NCBI GenBank assembly: GCA_022865355.1
Contig: JALHST010000196.1
Coordinates: 1 to 41,210, forward strand
Source: Maribacter sp.
Lineage (GTDB): Bacteria > Bacteroidota > Bacteroidia > Flavobacteriales > Flavobacteriaceae
Direction of reading: 5' to 3'
DNA length: 41,210 bases
Below, one piece after another: positions 1 to 7,928 of the stretch; the first letter of the stretch is position 1, and the number at the start of each line of letters is the position of its first letter. Made by a program: the position numbers and the translations under genes. The notes under the pieces were generated by a model. It was given only the letters and a program-made list of their open reading frames with translations. It had not been told where the DNA came from and ran no database searches.

Positions 1-854
1 AGACCTTGAATTATCTGAAAGGCATTAAAAGGACTCAAACAGGCACCATGATCGCGCAAGCCTTCCACCCGTACTTTGGCAATAAAGGCTGCCGGTCCTA
101 AAGCCTCATGGTATATTAAACCATGATATCCGGCAGAAGGTTCGGTAAATTCAGGAAATTTACCATTGGCCCAATTAAAAGTGCCTGCATCGATAATGGC
201 ACCTCCCAGGGCCGTGCCGTTGCCGTTGATATATTTGGTCAAAGAATGTATTACGATATTGGCGCCGTGCTCAATGGGGTTTAATAGTGCTGGGCTTGGG
301 ACCGTATTATCGACTATAAAAGGAATTTTAGCGGCCTTCGCCTCTGCCGAGATGGCCTTCAGGTCCAAGACATCCAATTTGGGGTTTCCCAAGGATTCGA
401 CAAAAATAGCCCGCGTATTTTCCTTGACCGCTTTCCCAAAATTATTGGGATCATCGGGATCCACGAAAGTCGTTGTAATCCCCAATCGAGGAAGGGTTAC
501 GCTTAATAAATTATAGGTGCCGCCATATAGGCTATTGGAAGCCACGATATGATCACCTGACTTTAAAAGCACCAAAAGTGTCGTATTCAGGGCTGCCGTA
601 CCGGATGCGGTAACTACTGAGGCAATGCCTCCTTCCAAGACCGCCAAACGTTGCTCAAGAATATCGTTCGTAGGGTTATTTATCCTCGTATAAATATTCC
701 CGAATTCGGCCAAAGCAAAAAGATTGGCCGCATGATCCGAATTATTAAATACGTAGGCGGTACTTTGATAAATAGGTACTGCGCGGGTTCCACCGTGTGC
801 TTTGGTATCGTGTCCGGCATGCAATGCATTTGTTGCGAATTTTTGATTACTCAT
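1..854 (-). CDS. O-acetylhomoserine sulfhydrylase-type PLP enzyme (3' end cut by window)
   Basis: This is a Cys/Met-metabolism PLP-dependent transsulfuration enzyme, most like O-acetylhomoserine aminocarboxypropyltransferase (MetY type), which makes homocysteine from O-acetylhomoserine and sulfide. I read it directly on the minus strand from the ATG at 852-854; it starts MSNQKFATNALHAGHDT and stays open to position 1, so about 284 residues are visible and the C-terminus lies outside the window. Family marks are the YTRINNPTND segment (about residues 55-64), VTASGTAA (81-88), the PLP-facing aspartate in FIVDNTV (179-185) and the Schiff-base lysine in HSLTKYINGNG (K207). A SAM-I riboswitch in its leader makes a methionine-biosynthesis role likely. 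Cystathionine gamma-synthase or gamma-lyase are alternatives, but the early part and the SLTKY context favour the sulfhydrylase. Confidence 0.88.
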   Translation of the reverse strand, partial: MSNQKFATNALHAGHDTKAHGGTRAVPIYQSTAYVFNNSDHAANLFALAEFGNIYTRINNPTNDILEQRLAVLEGGIASVVTASGTAALNTTLLVLLKSGDHIVASNSLYGGTYNLLSVTLPRLGITTTFVDPDDPNNFGKAVKENTRAIFVESLGNPKLDVLDLKAISAEAKAAKIPFIVDNTVPSPALLNPIEHGANIVIHSLTKYINGNGTALGGAIIDAGTFNWANGKFPEFTEPSAGYHGLIYHEALGPAAFIAKVRVEGLRDHGACLSPFNAFQIIQG

Positions 855-973
855 GATTATTGATTTTTTAATGGTTAACCCGCAGACAGCGCTTTGGGCA
901 TTAAATTGATTAAAAAATCCAAACCTTATTACACCGACGTTGTGAATAAGTTAAATCAAAGAGTTATGAAGAA

Positions 974-997
974 AGCGAAAAATTACGTTAGTAATTT
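974..997 (-). terminator. Possible expression-platform terminator of the SAM-I riboswitch
   Basis: Just after the 3' strand of riboswitch helix P1, the minus strand forms a 7-bp stem AAATTAC (991-997) with GTAATTT (980-986) around a 4-nt loop, followed by T's. The stem is A/T-rich and weak, so the terminator reading is an inference from its position between the aptamer and the start codon at 854. Confidence 0.45.
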
Positions 998-1003
998 GGT
1001 GTC

Positions 1004-1125
1004 GTTATCTGTCACGCCACCGGCGTGATAGAATGTAGCACCTTCTTTGATGCCGAAAGCTTTCGGGACAATCAAAGGGTTGCTAAGGTTTCAAAGGGTC
1101 TATTCCCTCCACCTTTCTTGATAAC
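1004..1125 (-). ncRNA. SAM-I riboswitch (S box)
   Basis: On the minus strand the whole S-box architecture is readable. P1 pairs GTTATC (1120-1125) with GATAAC (1004-1009). The conserved core AAGAAAGGTGGAGGGA lies at 1104-1119 and GAAACCTTAGCAACC at 1078-1092. P3 pairs CTTTGAT (1071-1077) with ATCAAAG (1045-1051), GGTGCTACATTC follows at 1031-1042, and P4 pairs TCACGCC (1022-1028) with GGCGTGA (1012-1018). Known S-box aptamers bind S-adenosylmethionine and switch off methionine and sulfur genes. It sits about 150 nt upstream of the sulfhydrylase gene on the same strand, so that gene is the likely target. Confidence 0.93.
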
Positions 1126-1155
1126 TTTTCAATACGTGTTTGAACTTTTGAAAAA

Positions 1156-1163
1156 CAAATATA
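1156..1163 (-). promoter_or_regulatory. Candidate -7 promoter box for the SAM-I-controlled gene
   Basis: TATATTTG on the minus strand matches the Bacteroidota -7 consensus TAnnTTTG and lies about 30 nt upstream of the riboswitch P1, so a transcript starting here would carry the full aptamer. I do not see a convincing -33 box. Confidence 0.45.
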
Positions 1164-1203
1164 AGGATGGGCCAATTGATTTTCCTAATTATTTACTATA
1201 AAA

Positions 1204-2460
1204 TTATAAATCAAAGGCGGCCTTCACTTTTTCTATGGCATCCAACTTTTCCCAGGTAAACAGTTCAACTTCCTTCTCAATCCGTCCATTATAAGGCGAT
1301 TCAAAAACCTTGGTTACTATTTTGGGTTCCTTGCCCATATGTCCATAGGCCGCCGTTTCTAAATAAATCGGGTTTCTTAACTTCAGGCGTTCTTCAATGG
1401 CAAAAGGCCGCATGTCGAATAATTTTGATATTATGATAGCAATATCACCGTCGCTCATTGCCACTTTTGAAGTTCCGAAGGTATCAACAAATATCGAAGT
1501 TGGTTTTACCACGCCAATGGCATAGCTCACTTGCACCAATATTTCATCGGCTACCCCGGCGGCTACCAAATTTTTGGCAGCATGTCGTGCGGCATAAGCG
1601 GCACTCCTATCTACCTTGCTAGGGTCCTTACCACTAAAGGCACCCCCACCATGGGCTCCTTTGCCCCCATAGGTGTCGACGATTATTTTTCGTCCCGTTA
1701 GGCCCGTATCGCCATGGGGACCGCCGATCACAAATTTCCCCGTAGGATTGATATGATATTTTATTTGATCATCGAACAGAATACCAATATTGGCCGGCAA
1801 TCGTTTCTGAACCCTTGGAATTAAGATTGAAATAATGTCTTTTTTGATTTTCGCCAACATGGCCTCGTCATCGGCATCAAAGGGATCGTGTTGGGTAGAA
1901 ACTACGATCGTATCAATACGCAACGGAACATTCTCATCTGAATATTCAATGGTTACCTGTGCCTTGGCGTCGGGCCGTAAGTAGGGTATTTCGCTTTTTT
2001 CCCTTCTCAATTCGGCCAATACTTGAAGTATTTTATGCGAAATATCGAGTGCCAACGGCATATAATTTGCGGTTTCACGGGTCGCATAGCCGAACATCAT
2101 TCCTTGATCTCCTGCCCCTTGTTCTTCTTTTGAACCGCGATCAACCCCTTGATTGATGTCTTTCGATTGCTCGTGTATTAAGGAAATGACCCCACAGGAA
2201 TCGCCACTGAACTGGTAATCCCCATTGGTGTAACCGATCTTGTTTACGACATCCCGCGCAATCTGCTGTACGTCCAAATAAGTATGGCTCTTTACCTCAC
2301 CGGCCAAAATAACCTGCCCAGTAGTAACCAAGGTTTCGCAAGCGACCTTACTTTCTGGATCAAATGCCAAAAAATTATCCAATAACGCATCACTTATTTG
2401 ATCCGCAATTTTATCAGGGTGTCCTTCACTTACCGATTCGGACGTAAACAAATACGACAT
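1204..2460 (-). CDS. metK: S-adenosylmethionine synthetase
   Basis: Methionine adenosyltransferase makes SAM from methionine and ATP in the cytoplasm. From the ATG at 2458-2460 the product is 418 residues ([17 protein letters not shown]). An upstream extension of the reading frame to 2574 would run through the predicted SAM-II riboswitch and has no family resemblance, so I reject it. Signature motifs are GHPDK (13-17), GAGDQG (115-120) and the phosphate-binding [16 protein letters not shown] (271-286). The leader carries a SAM-II-like aptamer, so SAM should feed back on its own synthesis. The next gene downstream on the same strand (MetY type) is controlled separately by SAM-I. Confidence 0.97.
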   Translation of the reverse strand: MSYLFTSESVSEGHPDKIADQISDALLDNFLAFDPESKVACETLVTTGQVILAGEVKSHTYLDVQQIARDVVNKIGYTNGDYQFSGDSCGVISLIHEQSKDINQGVDRGSKEEQGAGDQGMMFGYATRETANYMPLALDISHKILQVLAELRREKSEIPYLRPDAKAQVTIEYSDENVPLRIDTIVVSTQHDPFDADDEAMLAKIKKDIISILIPRVQKRLPANIGILFDDQIKYHINPTGKFVIGGPHGDTGLTGRKIIVDTYGGKGAHGGGAFSGKDPSKVDRSAAYAARHAAKNLVAAGVADEILVQVSYAIGVVKPTSIFVDTFGTSKVAMSDGDIAIIISKLFDMRPFAIEERLKLRNPIYLETAAYGHMGKEPKIVTKVFESPYNGRIEKEVELFTWEKLDAIEKVKAAFDL

Positions 2461-2545
2461 AAAAATCAATTTAAGATGAATTAGGCTCGATAAAGATTGC
2501 AAAAAAGCTAGAGATTCAGAAACTCCCAGAATTGGAACGCAACGA

Positions 2546-2614
2546 ACTGCTTTAGCATTTTTTACCCCATTCAAAAATTAGGGCACGAGGTTGCAATCAG
2601 TCAAATCCTTCCTC
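2546..2614 (-). ncRNA. SAM-II riboswitch upstream of metK
   Basis: The minus strand shows the compact H-type pseudoknot layout of the SAM-II (metA) class. P1 pairs GAGG (2611-2614) with CCTC (2587-2590). The P1 loop holds GATTTGACTGATTGCAA (2591-2607). After an inserted linker comes TAAAAAATGCTAAAGCAGT, whose TGC (2555-2557) and CAGT (2546-2549) can pair with GCA (2592-2594) and ACTG (2598-2601) in the P1 loop. The GATTT...ATTGCAA and AAATG.GCTAAA blocks resemble the known metX-leader aptamer as I remember it. SAM-II is known in Alphaproteobacteria and Bacteroidota. It ends about 85 nt before the metK ATG. A covariance search is still needed for proof. Confidence 0.82.
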
Positions 2615-2629
2615 ACAAATTAAGATAGG

Positions 2630-2637
2630 CAAAAGTA
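2630..2637 (-). promoter_or_regulatory. Candidate -7 promoter box for metK
   Basis: TACTTTTG (minus strand) fits the Bacteroidota -7 consensus TAnnTTTG and lies 15 nt before the first base of the SAM-II aptamer, so the transcript would start just ahead of it. No clear -33 element is visible. Confidence 0.45.
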
Positions 2638-2780
2638 CATATTTAAGAATGAAATAAAAATTTTGACCCGACTTTAATTTGTCTGTATTTCAACAACTAT
2701 TTTTTCGCAAGCTCAATATACTTTGTATATTGTGTGCCATTTGAGTACGCTCAGGAATCTAACCAATAAACATAGGGAGA

Positions 2781-3395
2781 ATGCACATTGCCGTTGCAGG
2801 GAACATTGGAGCTGGAAAAACCACTTTGACAAAATTATTGGCCAAACACTATAATTGGGAAGCACATTATGAGGATGTCGTCGACAATCCATATTTGGAT
2901 GATTTTTATAACCAGATGGAACGCTGGAGCTTTAATCTACAAATCTATTTTTTAAACAGTAGGTATCGCCAAATCTTGAAGATCCGGGAAAGTGGCAAGA
3001 ACATCATTCAGGATCGTACTATATATGAAGATGCGTTTATTTTCGCCCCCAACCTTCATGCTATGGGGCTAATGACCATCCGGGATTTCAATAACTATGC
3101 AAGTCTATTTGAACTGATGGAGAGTTTAGTTCAACCGCCCGATCTGCTTATTTATCTTCGGAGTTCGATACCCAATCTGGTCAAGCAGATACATAAGCGG
3201 GGCAGGGAATACGAGAATTCGATTTCGATCGATTATCTAAGCCGATTAAACGAGCGCTATGAGGCTTGGGCACATACCTATGAAAAAGGCAACCTCCTGG
3301 TAGTCGATGTCGATAGTCTTAATTTTGTTGATAATCCCGAGGATTTGGGAACCATTATCAATAGAATAGATGCCGAAATCAATGGTTTATTTTAG
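2781..3395 (+). CDS. Deoxynucleoside kinase
   Basis: This 204-residue P-loop kinase phosphorylates deoxynucleosides for salvage into dNTPs. The N-terminus has the Walker A loop GNIGAGKTT (residues 7-15). The family DRS/DRT-type motif appears as QDRTIYEDAFIFA, with the arginine that helps phosphoryl transfer, and the lid region appears as KQIHKRGREYE. Length and layout match bacterial dGK/dAK-like enzymes. Substrate preference (dA/dG or dC/T) cannot be told from the sequence. It ends 17 bp before the stop of the convergent App1-like gene and stands alone on the plus strand. Confidence 0.92.
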   Translation: MHIAVAGNIGAGKTTLTKLLAKHYNWEAHYEDVVDNPYLDDFYNQMERWSFNLQIYFLNSRYRQILKIRESGKNIIQDRTIYEDAFIFAPNLHAMGLMTIRDFNNYASLFELMESLVQPPDLLIYLRSSIPNLVKQIHKRGREYENSISIDYLSRLNERYEAWAHTYEKGNLLVVDVDSLNFVDNPEDLGTIINRIDAEINGLF

Positions 3396-3412
3396 TCCTT
3401 CTATAAACATTA

Positions 3413-4414
3413 TTATTTGATAAATCCCATCTTTCGTGCATGTTGCACGATTTCCTCACTTTTTTGTACCAATATGATGGGCAGCGTACTACTACTCTGG
3501 ATCAGTGCTTCAACCCGATTCATGCGTCTTGCATCCGCCACGTTTCGCAAATAAATTGCCGCAATACGACCTGGAAAGGCTTGGGTAATTTCGATATAGA
3601 TATCCGGATCATGCTCCCCACTATCCCCGATTAACAGAAAAGGAAGATCAGGATACGTTTTCAGGATGTTCATTATTTCATGCTGTTTTTGAGGCGTTTC
3701 TGTTTTGCTTTTCCAAAAGCCAGACATACTTCGCAATAAAATGGGCCCCTTGGGAAAATTATTGGTCTTAAGGAATAATTCAAGATAGCGATATAGGTTC
3801 CACGGACTATGACTCACATAAAAAATTGGATTTGCTTTTTTTCCCGACGAACCCCGATGTAAAAGGTGATATAAATGTGCGGCACCCTTCAAAGGGATGC
3901 GCTTATGGGCCCTTATAAAAAGGGTGTTTATAAATACCCGCCATTTTAAGGAGGATACTACCCCGGTATGAATTATGGTATCATCAATGTCACTGATGAC
4001 ACCATATTCAGACGTTTTTGAAGGAATCAACATAGCGCCCGGGAATCGATTCCGATAGTGTATTTCCCTCTTGATCGACGCATCGTTAAAAGCGATTTCA
4101 TAAATTAACCAGCCCTCCCTATTTACATTTTTCCCGAGATTCCCAATTTGCCGATTACTTAAAAAATAGCCGTCCTCGTCAGTTTGTTCACGAAATACGC
4201 TACCATCGGGCAAGGTGATGGAAATTGGCGTATTGCGAATTTCGTCAACTTTAAATCGCCTATAGCTATTCAACAACAAATTTAAAAAACCCTTTTGGGA
4301 AAGGTCAATATGCTCGTCTTCCAGTGCCCTGCCGCGTATATATAATTTCGTTTCTGTACCATACGATTGGAAGGTCAGGATTTGCAGTTGGTCTCTTTTT
4401 CCAAATAGTCCCAT
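3413..4414 (-). CDS. App1-like phosphatidate phosphatase domain protein (DUF2183)
   Basis: The protein carries the App1/DUF2183 domain, a HAD-like phosphatase fold whose yeast founder dephosphorylates phosphatidate; the bacterial substrate is not established. I place the start at the ATG at 4412-4414 (MGLFGKRDQLQ, 333 residues). The longer frame to 4468 would need a TTG codon and adds no family-like sequence. The catalytic DxDxT signature is DIDDT (142-146). It is followed by FYVSHSPWN (about 198-206) and a late IGDSGEHD block, which are conserved positions of this family. No signal peptide or membrane helix is seen, so it is probably cytoplasmic. A TATATTTG promoter box ends only 5 nt before this ATG, which suggests a leaderless mRNA. 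Confidence 0.85.
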   Translation of the reverse strand: MGLFGKRDQLQILTFQSYGTETKLYIRGRALEDEHIDLSQKGFLNLLLNSYRRFKVDEIRNTPISITLPDGSVFREQTDEDGYFLSNRQIGNLGKNVNREGWLIYEIAFNDASIKREIHYRNRFPGAMLIPSKTSEYGVISDIDDTIIHTGVVSSLKWRVFINTLFIRAHKRIPLKGAAHLYHLLHRGSSGKKANPIFYVSHSPWNLYRYLELFLKTNNFPKGPILLRSMSGFWKSKTETPQKQHEIMNILKTYPDLPFLLIGDSGEHDPDIYIEITQAFPGRIAAIYLRNVADARRMNRVEALIQSSSTLPIILVQKSEEIVQHARKMGFIK

Positions 4415-4419
4415 ACTTT

Positions 4420-4427
4420 CAAATATA
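4420..4427 (-). promoter_or_regulatory. Candidate -7 box directly before the App1-like start codon
   Basis: TATATTTG (minus strand) matches TAnnTTTG and is separated from the ATG at 4414 by 5 nt. With the usual spacing from -7 box to transcription start, the mRNA would begin at or beside the ATG. Confidence 0.4.
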
Positions 4428-4558
4428 CTAAAAGGTTTGGCTTCGGATAGACGCTGATCAATAGTCAAAAAAGACTATTTCTGATTTATCATCCGCTTCC
4501 CTCACTGAAGAGCAGGGTTCACACATTCGCCATTTTTTAAACGCCTTAAGATGTTTAG

Positions 4559-4598
4559 GTTTATTGCATGTATAACCAAGTTTATTGCAAGATAGACC
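4559..4598 (+). repeat. 21-bp-period direct repeat upstream of tonB-like gene
   Basis: Two copies of GTTTATTGCA start at 4559 and 4580, each followed by a less conserved tail that ends in ACC or AACC; about 14 of 19 positions agree. The period is two helical turns. The position, 15-54 nt before the start codon of the TonB-like gene, suits an operator or leader element. LytTR-type response regulators use direct repeats of about this period, but that link is only a guess. Confidence 0.5.
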
Positions 4599-4612
4599 CA
4601 ATACGATAAAAG

Positions 4613-5311
4613 ATGAAACTAAAAAAAAATCCGAAAAAAGATGTGAACCGAAACGGGGGAATCCGTTTCCTAATGGCATTGACCGTTGTTTTACTCTTGA
4701 CCTATCTCGCCCTTGAGTGGAGAACGTATGATACGACGTACGACTATGACACTGCCATGAATGTAGTGGACGACCTTACTGAAGAGGTCCCTATTACCAA
4801 AATGAAGACCTTTCCTCCACCACCCCCTCCTAAAGTGCCCCAGTTCATTGAGGTAGCCTCTGATGACCCTGAGATACTAGAGACGATCATTGCCACTACT
4901 GAAGTATTTCCCGATCAAATAATTGCCGTAGACAGTATCTCGGTGGAAGAATTTGTCGAAAATCCGGAAATACCGTTTGCGATTATTGAAAACGTACCCG
5001 TTTTTCCAGACTGTGAAGACGAAAAAGATAAAAGGGGCTGTTTTCAAAAGATGATCGGCAAGCATATCGCCAAAAACTTCAAATATCCTCCGATTTCGCA
5101 AGAAATGGGCATTCAAGGAAAGGTATACGTTACGTTCATCATTCAAAAAGATGGCAGTATTGGTAGCATTCAATTGCGAGGTCCGGATAAAAACTTGGAG
5201 GCCGAGGCAGCAAGAATCATCGGCAAATTGCCGATGATGCAACCTGGAAAACAGCGGGGAACTCCTGTGAAGGTGCCCTTCAGTATTCCCATCACCTTTA
5301 AGTTACAATAA
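4613..5311 (+). CDS. TonB-family energy transducer protein
   Basis: The 232-residue protein has a short cytoplasmic N-terminus rich in lysine, one transmembrane helix (about residues 18-36), a short Pro-rich stretch with six prolines (about 68-73), an acidic spacer and a C-terminal TonB domain (about 140-232) with the GIQGKVYVTFIIQKDG strand pair. TonB proteins carry proton-motive energy to outer-membrane receptors. The paired cysteines around FPDCEDEKDKRGCF are usual for flavobacterial TonB-like proteins. The spacer is shorter than in classical TonB, so it may serve a partner close to the inner membrane or be one of several paralogues. No exbB/exbD is next to it. It ends at a strong bidirectional terminator. 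Confidence 0.88.
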   Translation: MKLKKNPKKDVNRNGGIRFLMALTVVLLLTYLALEWRTYDTTYDYDTAMNVVDDLTEEVPITKMKTFPPPPPPKVPQFIEVASDDPEILETIIATTEVFPDQIIAVDSISVEEFVENPEIPFAIIENVPVFPDCEDEKDKRGCFQKMIGKHIAKNFKYPPISQEMGIQGKVYVTFIIQKDGSIGSIQLRGPDKNLEAEAARIIGKLPMMQPGKQRGTPVKVPFSIPITFKLQ

Positions 5312-5346
5312 GGTTGATAATAGATCCTTACGGCAAATTCACAAAA

Positions 5347-5373
5347 AAACCCGGGAAAAAAATTCCCGGGTTT
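5347..5373. terminator. Bidirectional terminator between tonB-like gene and hppA
   Basis: A perfect 11-bp inverted repeat AAACCCGGGAA (5347-5357) and TTCCCGGGTTT (5363-5373) has a 5-nt loop, with A's on the left and T's on the right. It therefore works for both the plus-strand tonB-like gene and the minus-strand hppA, which converge here. Confidence 0.9.
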
Positions 5374-5395
5374 ACTTTTTATTTGAAAATGCCTG

Positions 5396-7810
5396 TTACT
5401 TATTCTCCTCTTCCTCGATTTCTTTGATCACTTTCTTGATCTCAACCTGAACACCCTCCGATGTTTCGTTGAAAGCCTCTATTTTTGCCTTGACCTCTTC
5501 CTCGGTACCTTCAAATATTTGCTCGGAAGTGGACTCCTTACCATTTTCGGTAACGGTTGTGGTCACGGTCGCTTTGACCATGTCATCTGTATTCTCTTCC
5601 ATGGTTACCTTTACCCCTTTTTGCATTGTTTGGGCGACCATTTCAGTAGCCGCTCTTTCACTGCCATAGGCCGCTATGTCATCTGAAGATAAGGCAATAC
5701 TAGGCGCAATTACCAAGGCTACGACCGACATCAATTTTAAAAGTATGTTCAATGAGGGTCCAGAGGTATCCTTAAACGGATCGCCTACCGTATCACCTAC
5801 TACTGCGGCTTTATGGGCAGCAGTGCCCTTTCGCCCGTCGGCCTCGATCATCTTTTTCGCATTATCCCAGGCCCCACCGGCGTTCGATTGGAATATGGCC
5901 ATTAAAACACCGGCCGTGGTGACTCCTGCCAAAAGACCGCCCAACATTTCGGCGCCGCCGACAAACCCAACGGCTACGGGAACGGCAATGGCCAATAAAC
6001 CGGGCAATACCATTTCCTTGATAGACGCTTGAGTCGAAATCGCTACACACTTTTCATATTCCGCATACCCATCGGCCGCATCAAAAATGGCGCGATCCGC
6101 CTCAGTAGCTTTTGACATATCGGAATCATACTTGCGCATAACTTCCAAGGCGGCCTTTAATTGTGGAATATCCGCAAATTGGCGACGTACTTCCTCGATC
6201 ATAGCCATAGCGGCACGACCCACCGCATTCATAGATAAGGCCGAGAACACAAAAGGCAGCATGCCACCGACTAAAAGTCCGGCCATTATGTTCGGTTTGG
6301 AAACATCGATTGAGCTAACATGCGCCACCTGCATAAAGGCCGCGAACAGGGCAAGTGCCGTCAAGGCCGCGGAAGCAATAGCGAATCCTTTTCCTATTGC
6401 CGCAGTGGTATTCCCCACGGCATCTAATTTATCGGTACGATCACGAACTTCATGCGGCAATTCGGCCATTTCGGCAATACCACCCGCGTTATCCGAAATC
6501 GGTCCGTAGGCATCAACGGCCAATTGAATGCCCGTATTGGCCAACATGCCAACGGCTGCTATGGCAATACCATACAGACCCGCAAAATGATGAGAAATCA
6601 ATATGGCCGCGGCAATCAACAAAATAGGAATCATAGTAGACATCATTCCTACGCCAAGACCGGCAATAATATTCGTAGCCGCACCGGTTTCTGATTGGCG
6701 TACGATCGATTTTACGGGTCTTGTTCCCGTTCCCGTATAATATTCGGTAATCTTGCCGACGCCCAAACCGGCTACCAAACCGGCTATCGTTGCCCAGAAG
6801 ATACCCATTGCCCCATGAGGCAAACCTTCCACAGATTCTGGGATCATGGCGGTAATAATGAAATAAGAGGCGACGACCATCAAGCCCGCCGAACCAAATT
6901 CCCCAATATTCAAAGCGGTTTGGGGATTCCCCCCTTCTTTTACTTTCACAAAGAAAGTTCCTATTATCGACATCACAATACCGATCGCGGCCAAGACCAA
7001 AGGAAGGTACACCGCCCCTAATCCTGCAAAATCCGGGGTGATTATAAAGGCACCCAAGACCATGGTTCCAATGATGGAACCTACATAGGATTCGAACAAA
7101 TCGGCTCCCATCCCGGCCACATCCCCTACAATATCGCCTACATTATCGGCAATGGTCGCGGGGTTCAAAGGATGATCCTCAGGAATGCCCGCTTCTACCT
7201 TTCCGACCAAATCGGCACCCACATCGGCCGCCTTGGTATAGATACCACCCCCCACTCGGGCGAATAAGGCTATTGAGGATGCTCCCATCGAAAATCCTGT
7301 GAGTACATTCAATACCATGGCCAAGTTACCTGCACCTGGCCACATTTCTTGATAAATCGCGAATAAGCCGCTCAATCCTAAAACACCAAGGCCCACAACA
7401 CCCAAGCCCATTACGGAACCCCCTGCAAATGCAACTTCCAGGGCTTTGCCCAACGAAGTTCTAGCAGCTTGCGTGGTTCGCACATTCGCTTTGGTAGCTA
7501 CGCGCATTCCAATAAAACCAGCCAATCCCGAGCAAAGCGCCCCAACAATGAAAGAAACCGCTACCATGCCATTGGAGCCTTCTTCATTACTTCCTTTAAA
7601 GTAGAGTAGAATTGCAACGGCAACTACAAAAATCGATAGTATTTTATATTCCGCCTTCAGAAAGGACATGGCACCATCGGCAATACTTTTTGCGATTCGG
7701 GCCATTCTTTCATTCCCGACCTCTTGTTTAGAGACCCAAATATTTTTCATCCATACGAACAGTAATCCTAATAAGCCAAAGGCTGGTAAAAACGTAACGA
7801 TGTATTCCAT
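5396..7810 (-). CDS. hppA: Membrane-bound pyrophosphatase, K+-dependent type, with C-terminal extension
   Basis: This integral membrane pyrophosphatase couples PPi hydrolysis to pumping of H+ or Na+ across the inner membrane. The 804-residue protein has about 16 hydrophobic segments. Substrate-site motifs are [11 protein letters not shown] (196-206, the DX7KXE signature) and [19 protein letters not shown] (222-240). [10 protein letters not shown] (466-475) has alanine where K+-independent enzymes have lysine (A470), so it should be K+-dependent; such enzymes are often Na+ pumps, but I cannot settle the ion. After about residue 709 there is an unusual acidic, charged tail of roughly 95 residues ending in EEEENK, beyond the normal core. 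It lies 118 bp downstream of the soluble pyrophosphatase and has its own promoter box. Confidence 0.95.
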   Translation of the reverse strand: MEYIVTFLPAFGLLGLLFVWMKNIWVSKQEVGNERMARIAKSIADGAMSFLKAEYKILSIFVVAVAILLYFKGSNEEGSNGMVAVSFIVGALCSGLAGFIGMRVATKANVRTTQAARTSLGKALEVAFAGGSVMGLGVVGLGVLGLSGLFAIYQEMWPGAGNLAMVLNVLTGFSMGASSIALFARVGGGIYTKAADVGADLVGKVEAGIPEDHPLNPATIADNVGDIVGDVAGMGADLFESYVGSIIGTMVLGAFIITPDFAGLGAVYLPLVLAAIGIVMSIIGTFFVKVKEGGNPQTALNIGEFGSAGLMVVASYFIITAMIPESVEGLPHGAMGIFWATIAGLVAGLGVGKITEYYTGTGTRPVKSIVRQSETGAATNIIAGLGVGMMSTMIPILLIAAAILISHHFAGLYGIAIAAVGMLANTGIQLAVDAYGPISDNAGGIAEMAELPHEVRDRTDKLDAVGNTTAAIGKGFAIASAALTALALFAAFMQVAHVSSIDVSKPNIMAGLLVGGMLPFVFSALSMNAVGRAAMAMIEEVRRQFADIPQLKAALEVMRKYDSDMSKATEADRAIFDAADGYAEYEKCVAISTQASIKEMVLPGLLAIAVPVAVGFVGGAEMLGGLLAGVTTAGVLMAIFQSNAGGAWDNAKKMIEADGRKGTAAHKAAVVGDTVGDPFKDTSGPSLNILLKLMSVVALVIAPSIALSSDDIAAYGSERAATEMVAQTMQKGVKVTMEENTDDMVKATVTTTVTENGKESTSEQIFEGTEEEVKAKIEAFNETSEGVQVEIKKVIKEIEEEENK

Positions 7811-7843
7811 TGTGATTAGTTGTTTATTAATTTAAAATGGCTG

Positions 7844-7851
7844 CAAAAATA
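7844..7851 (-). promoter_or_regulatory. Candidate -7 promoter box for hppA
   Basis: TATTTTTG (minus strand) matches the TAnnTTTG consensus, 33 nt before the hppA ATG. It suggests hppA can be transcribed separately from ppa. Confidence 0.45.
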
Positions 7852-7928
7852 GTAAAACCATTCAGAATAAAAAAGCACTAACTTTTTATGTTTTTTACCA
7901 AAAACTTAGGCATTAAATTTTGCCTATT

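Noticed and set aside
166-863. Plus-strand open frames of 116 and 70 codons
   Set aside because: They lie antisense to the well-supported PLP enzyme gene and have no family-like sequence.
2461-2574. N-terminal extension of metK by 38 codons
   Set aside because: It runs through the SAM-II aptamer and the real family start [17 protein letters not shown] begins at 2460.
4415-4468. N-terminal extension of the App1-like protein
   Set aside because: It needs a TTG start, and the sequence before MGLFGKRDQ is not family-like.
4458-4679. Minus-strand frame of 73 codons across the start of the tonB-like gene
   Set aside because: It is low in protein-like features and overlaps the promoter region and start of the tonB-like gene.
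6087-6509. 140-codon plus-strand frame inside hppA
   Set aside because: It is antisense to highly conserved membrane pyrophosphatase sequence and is a by-product of its codon use.
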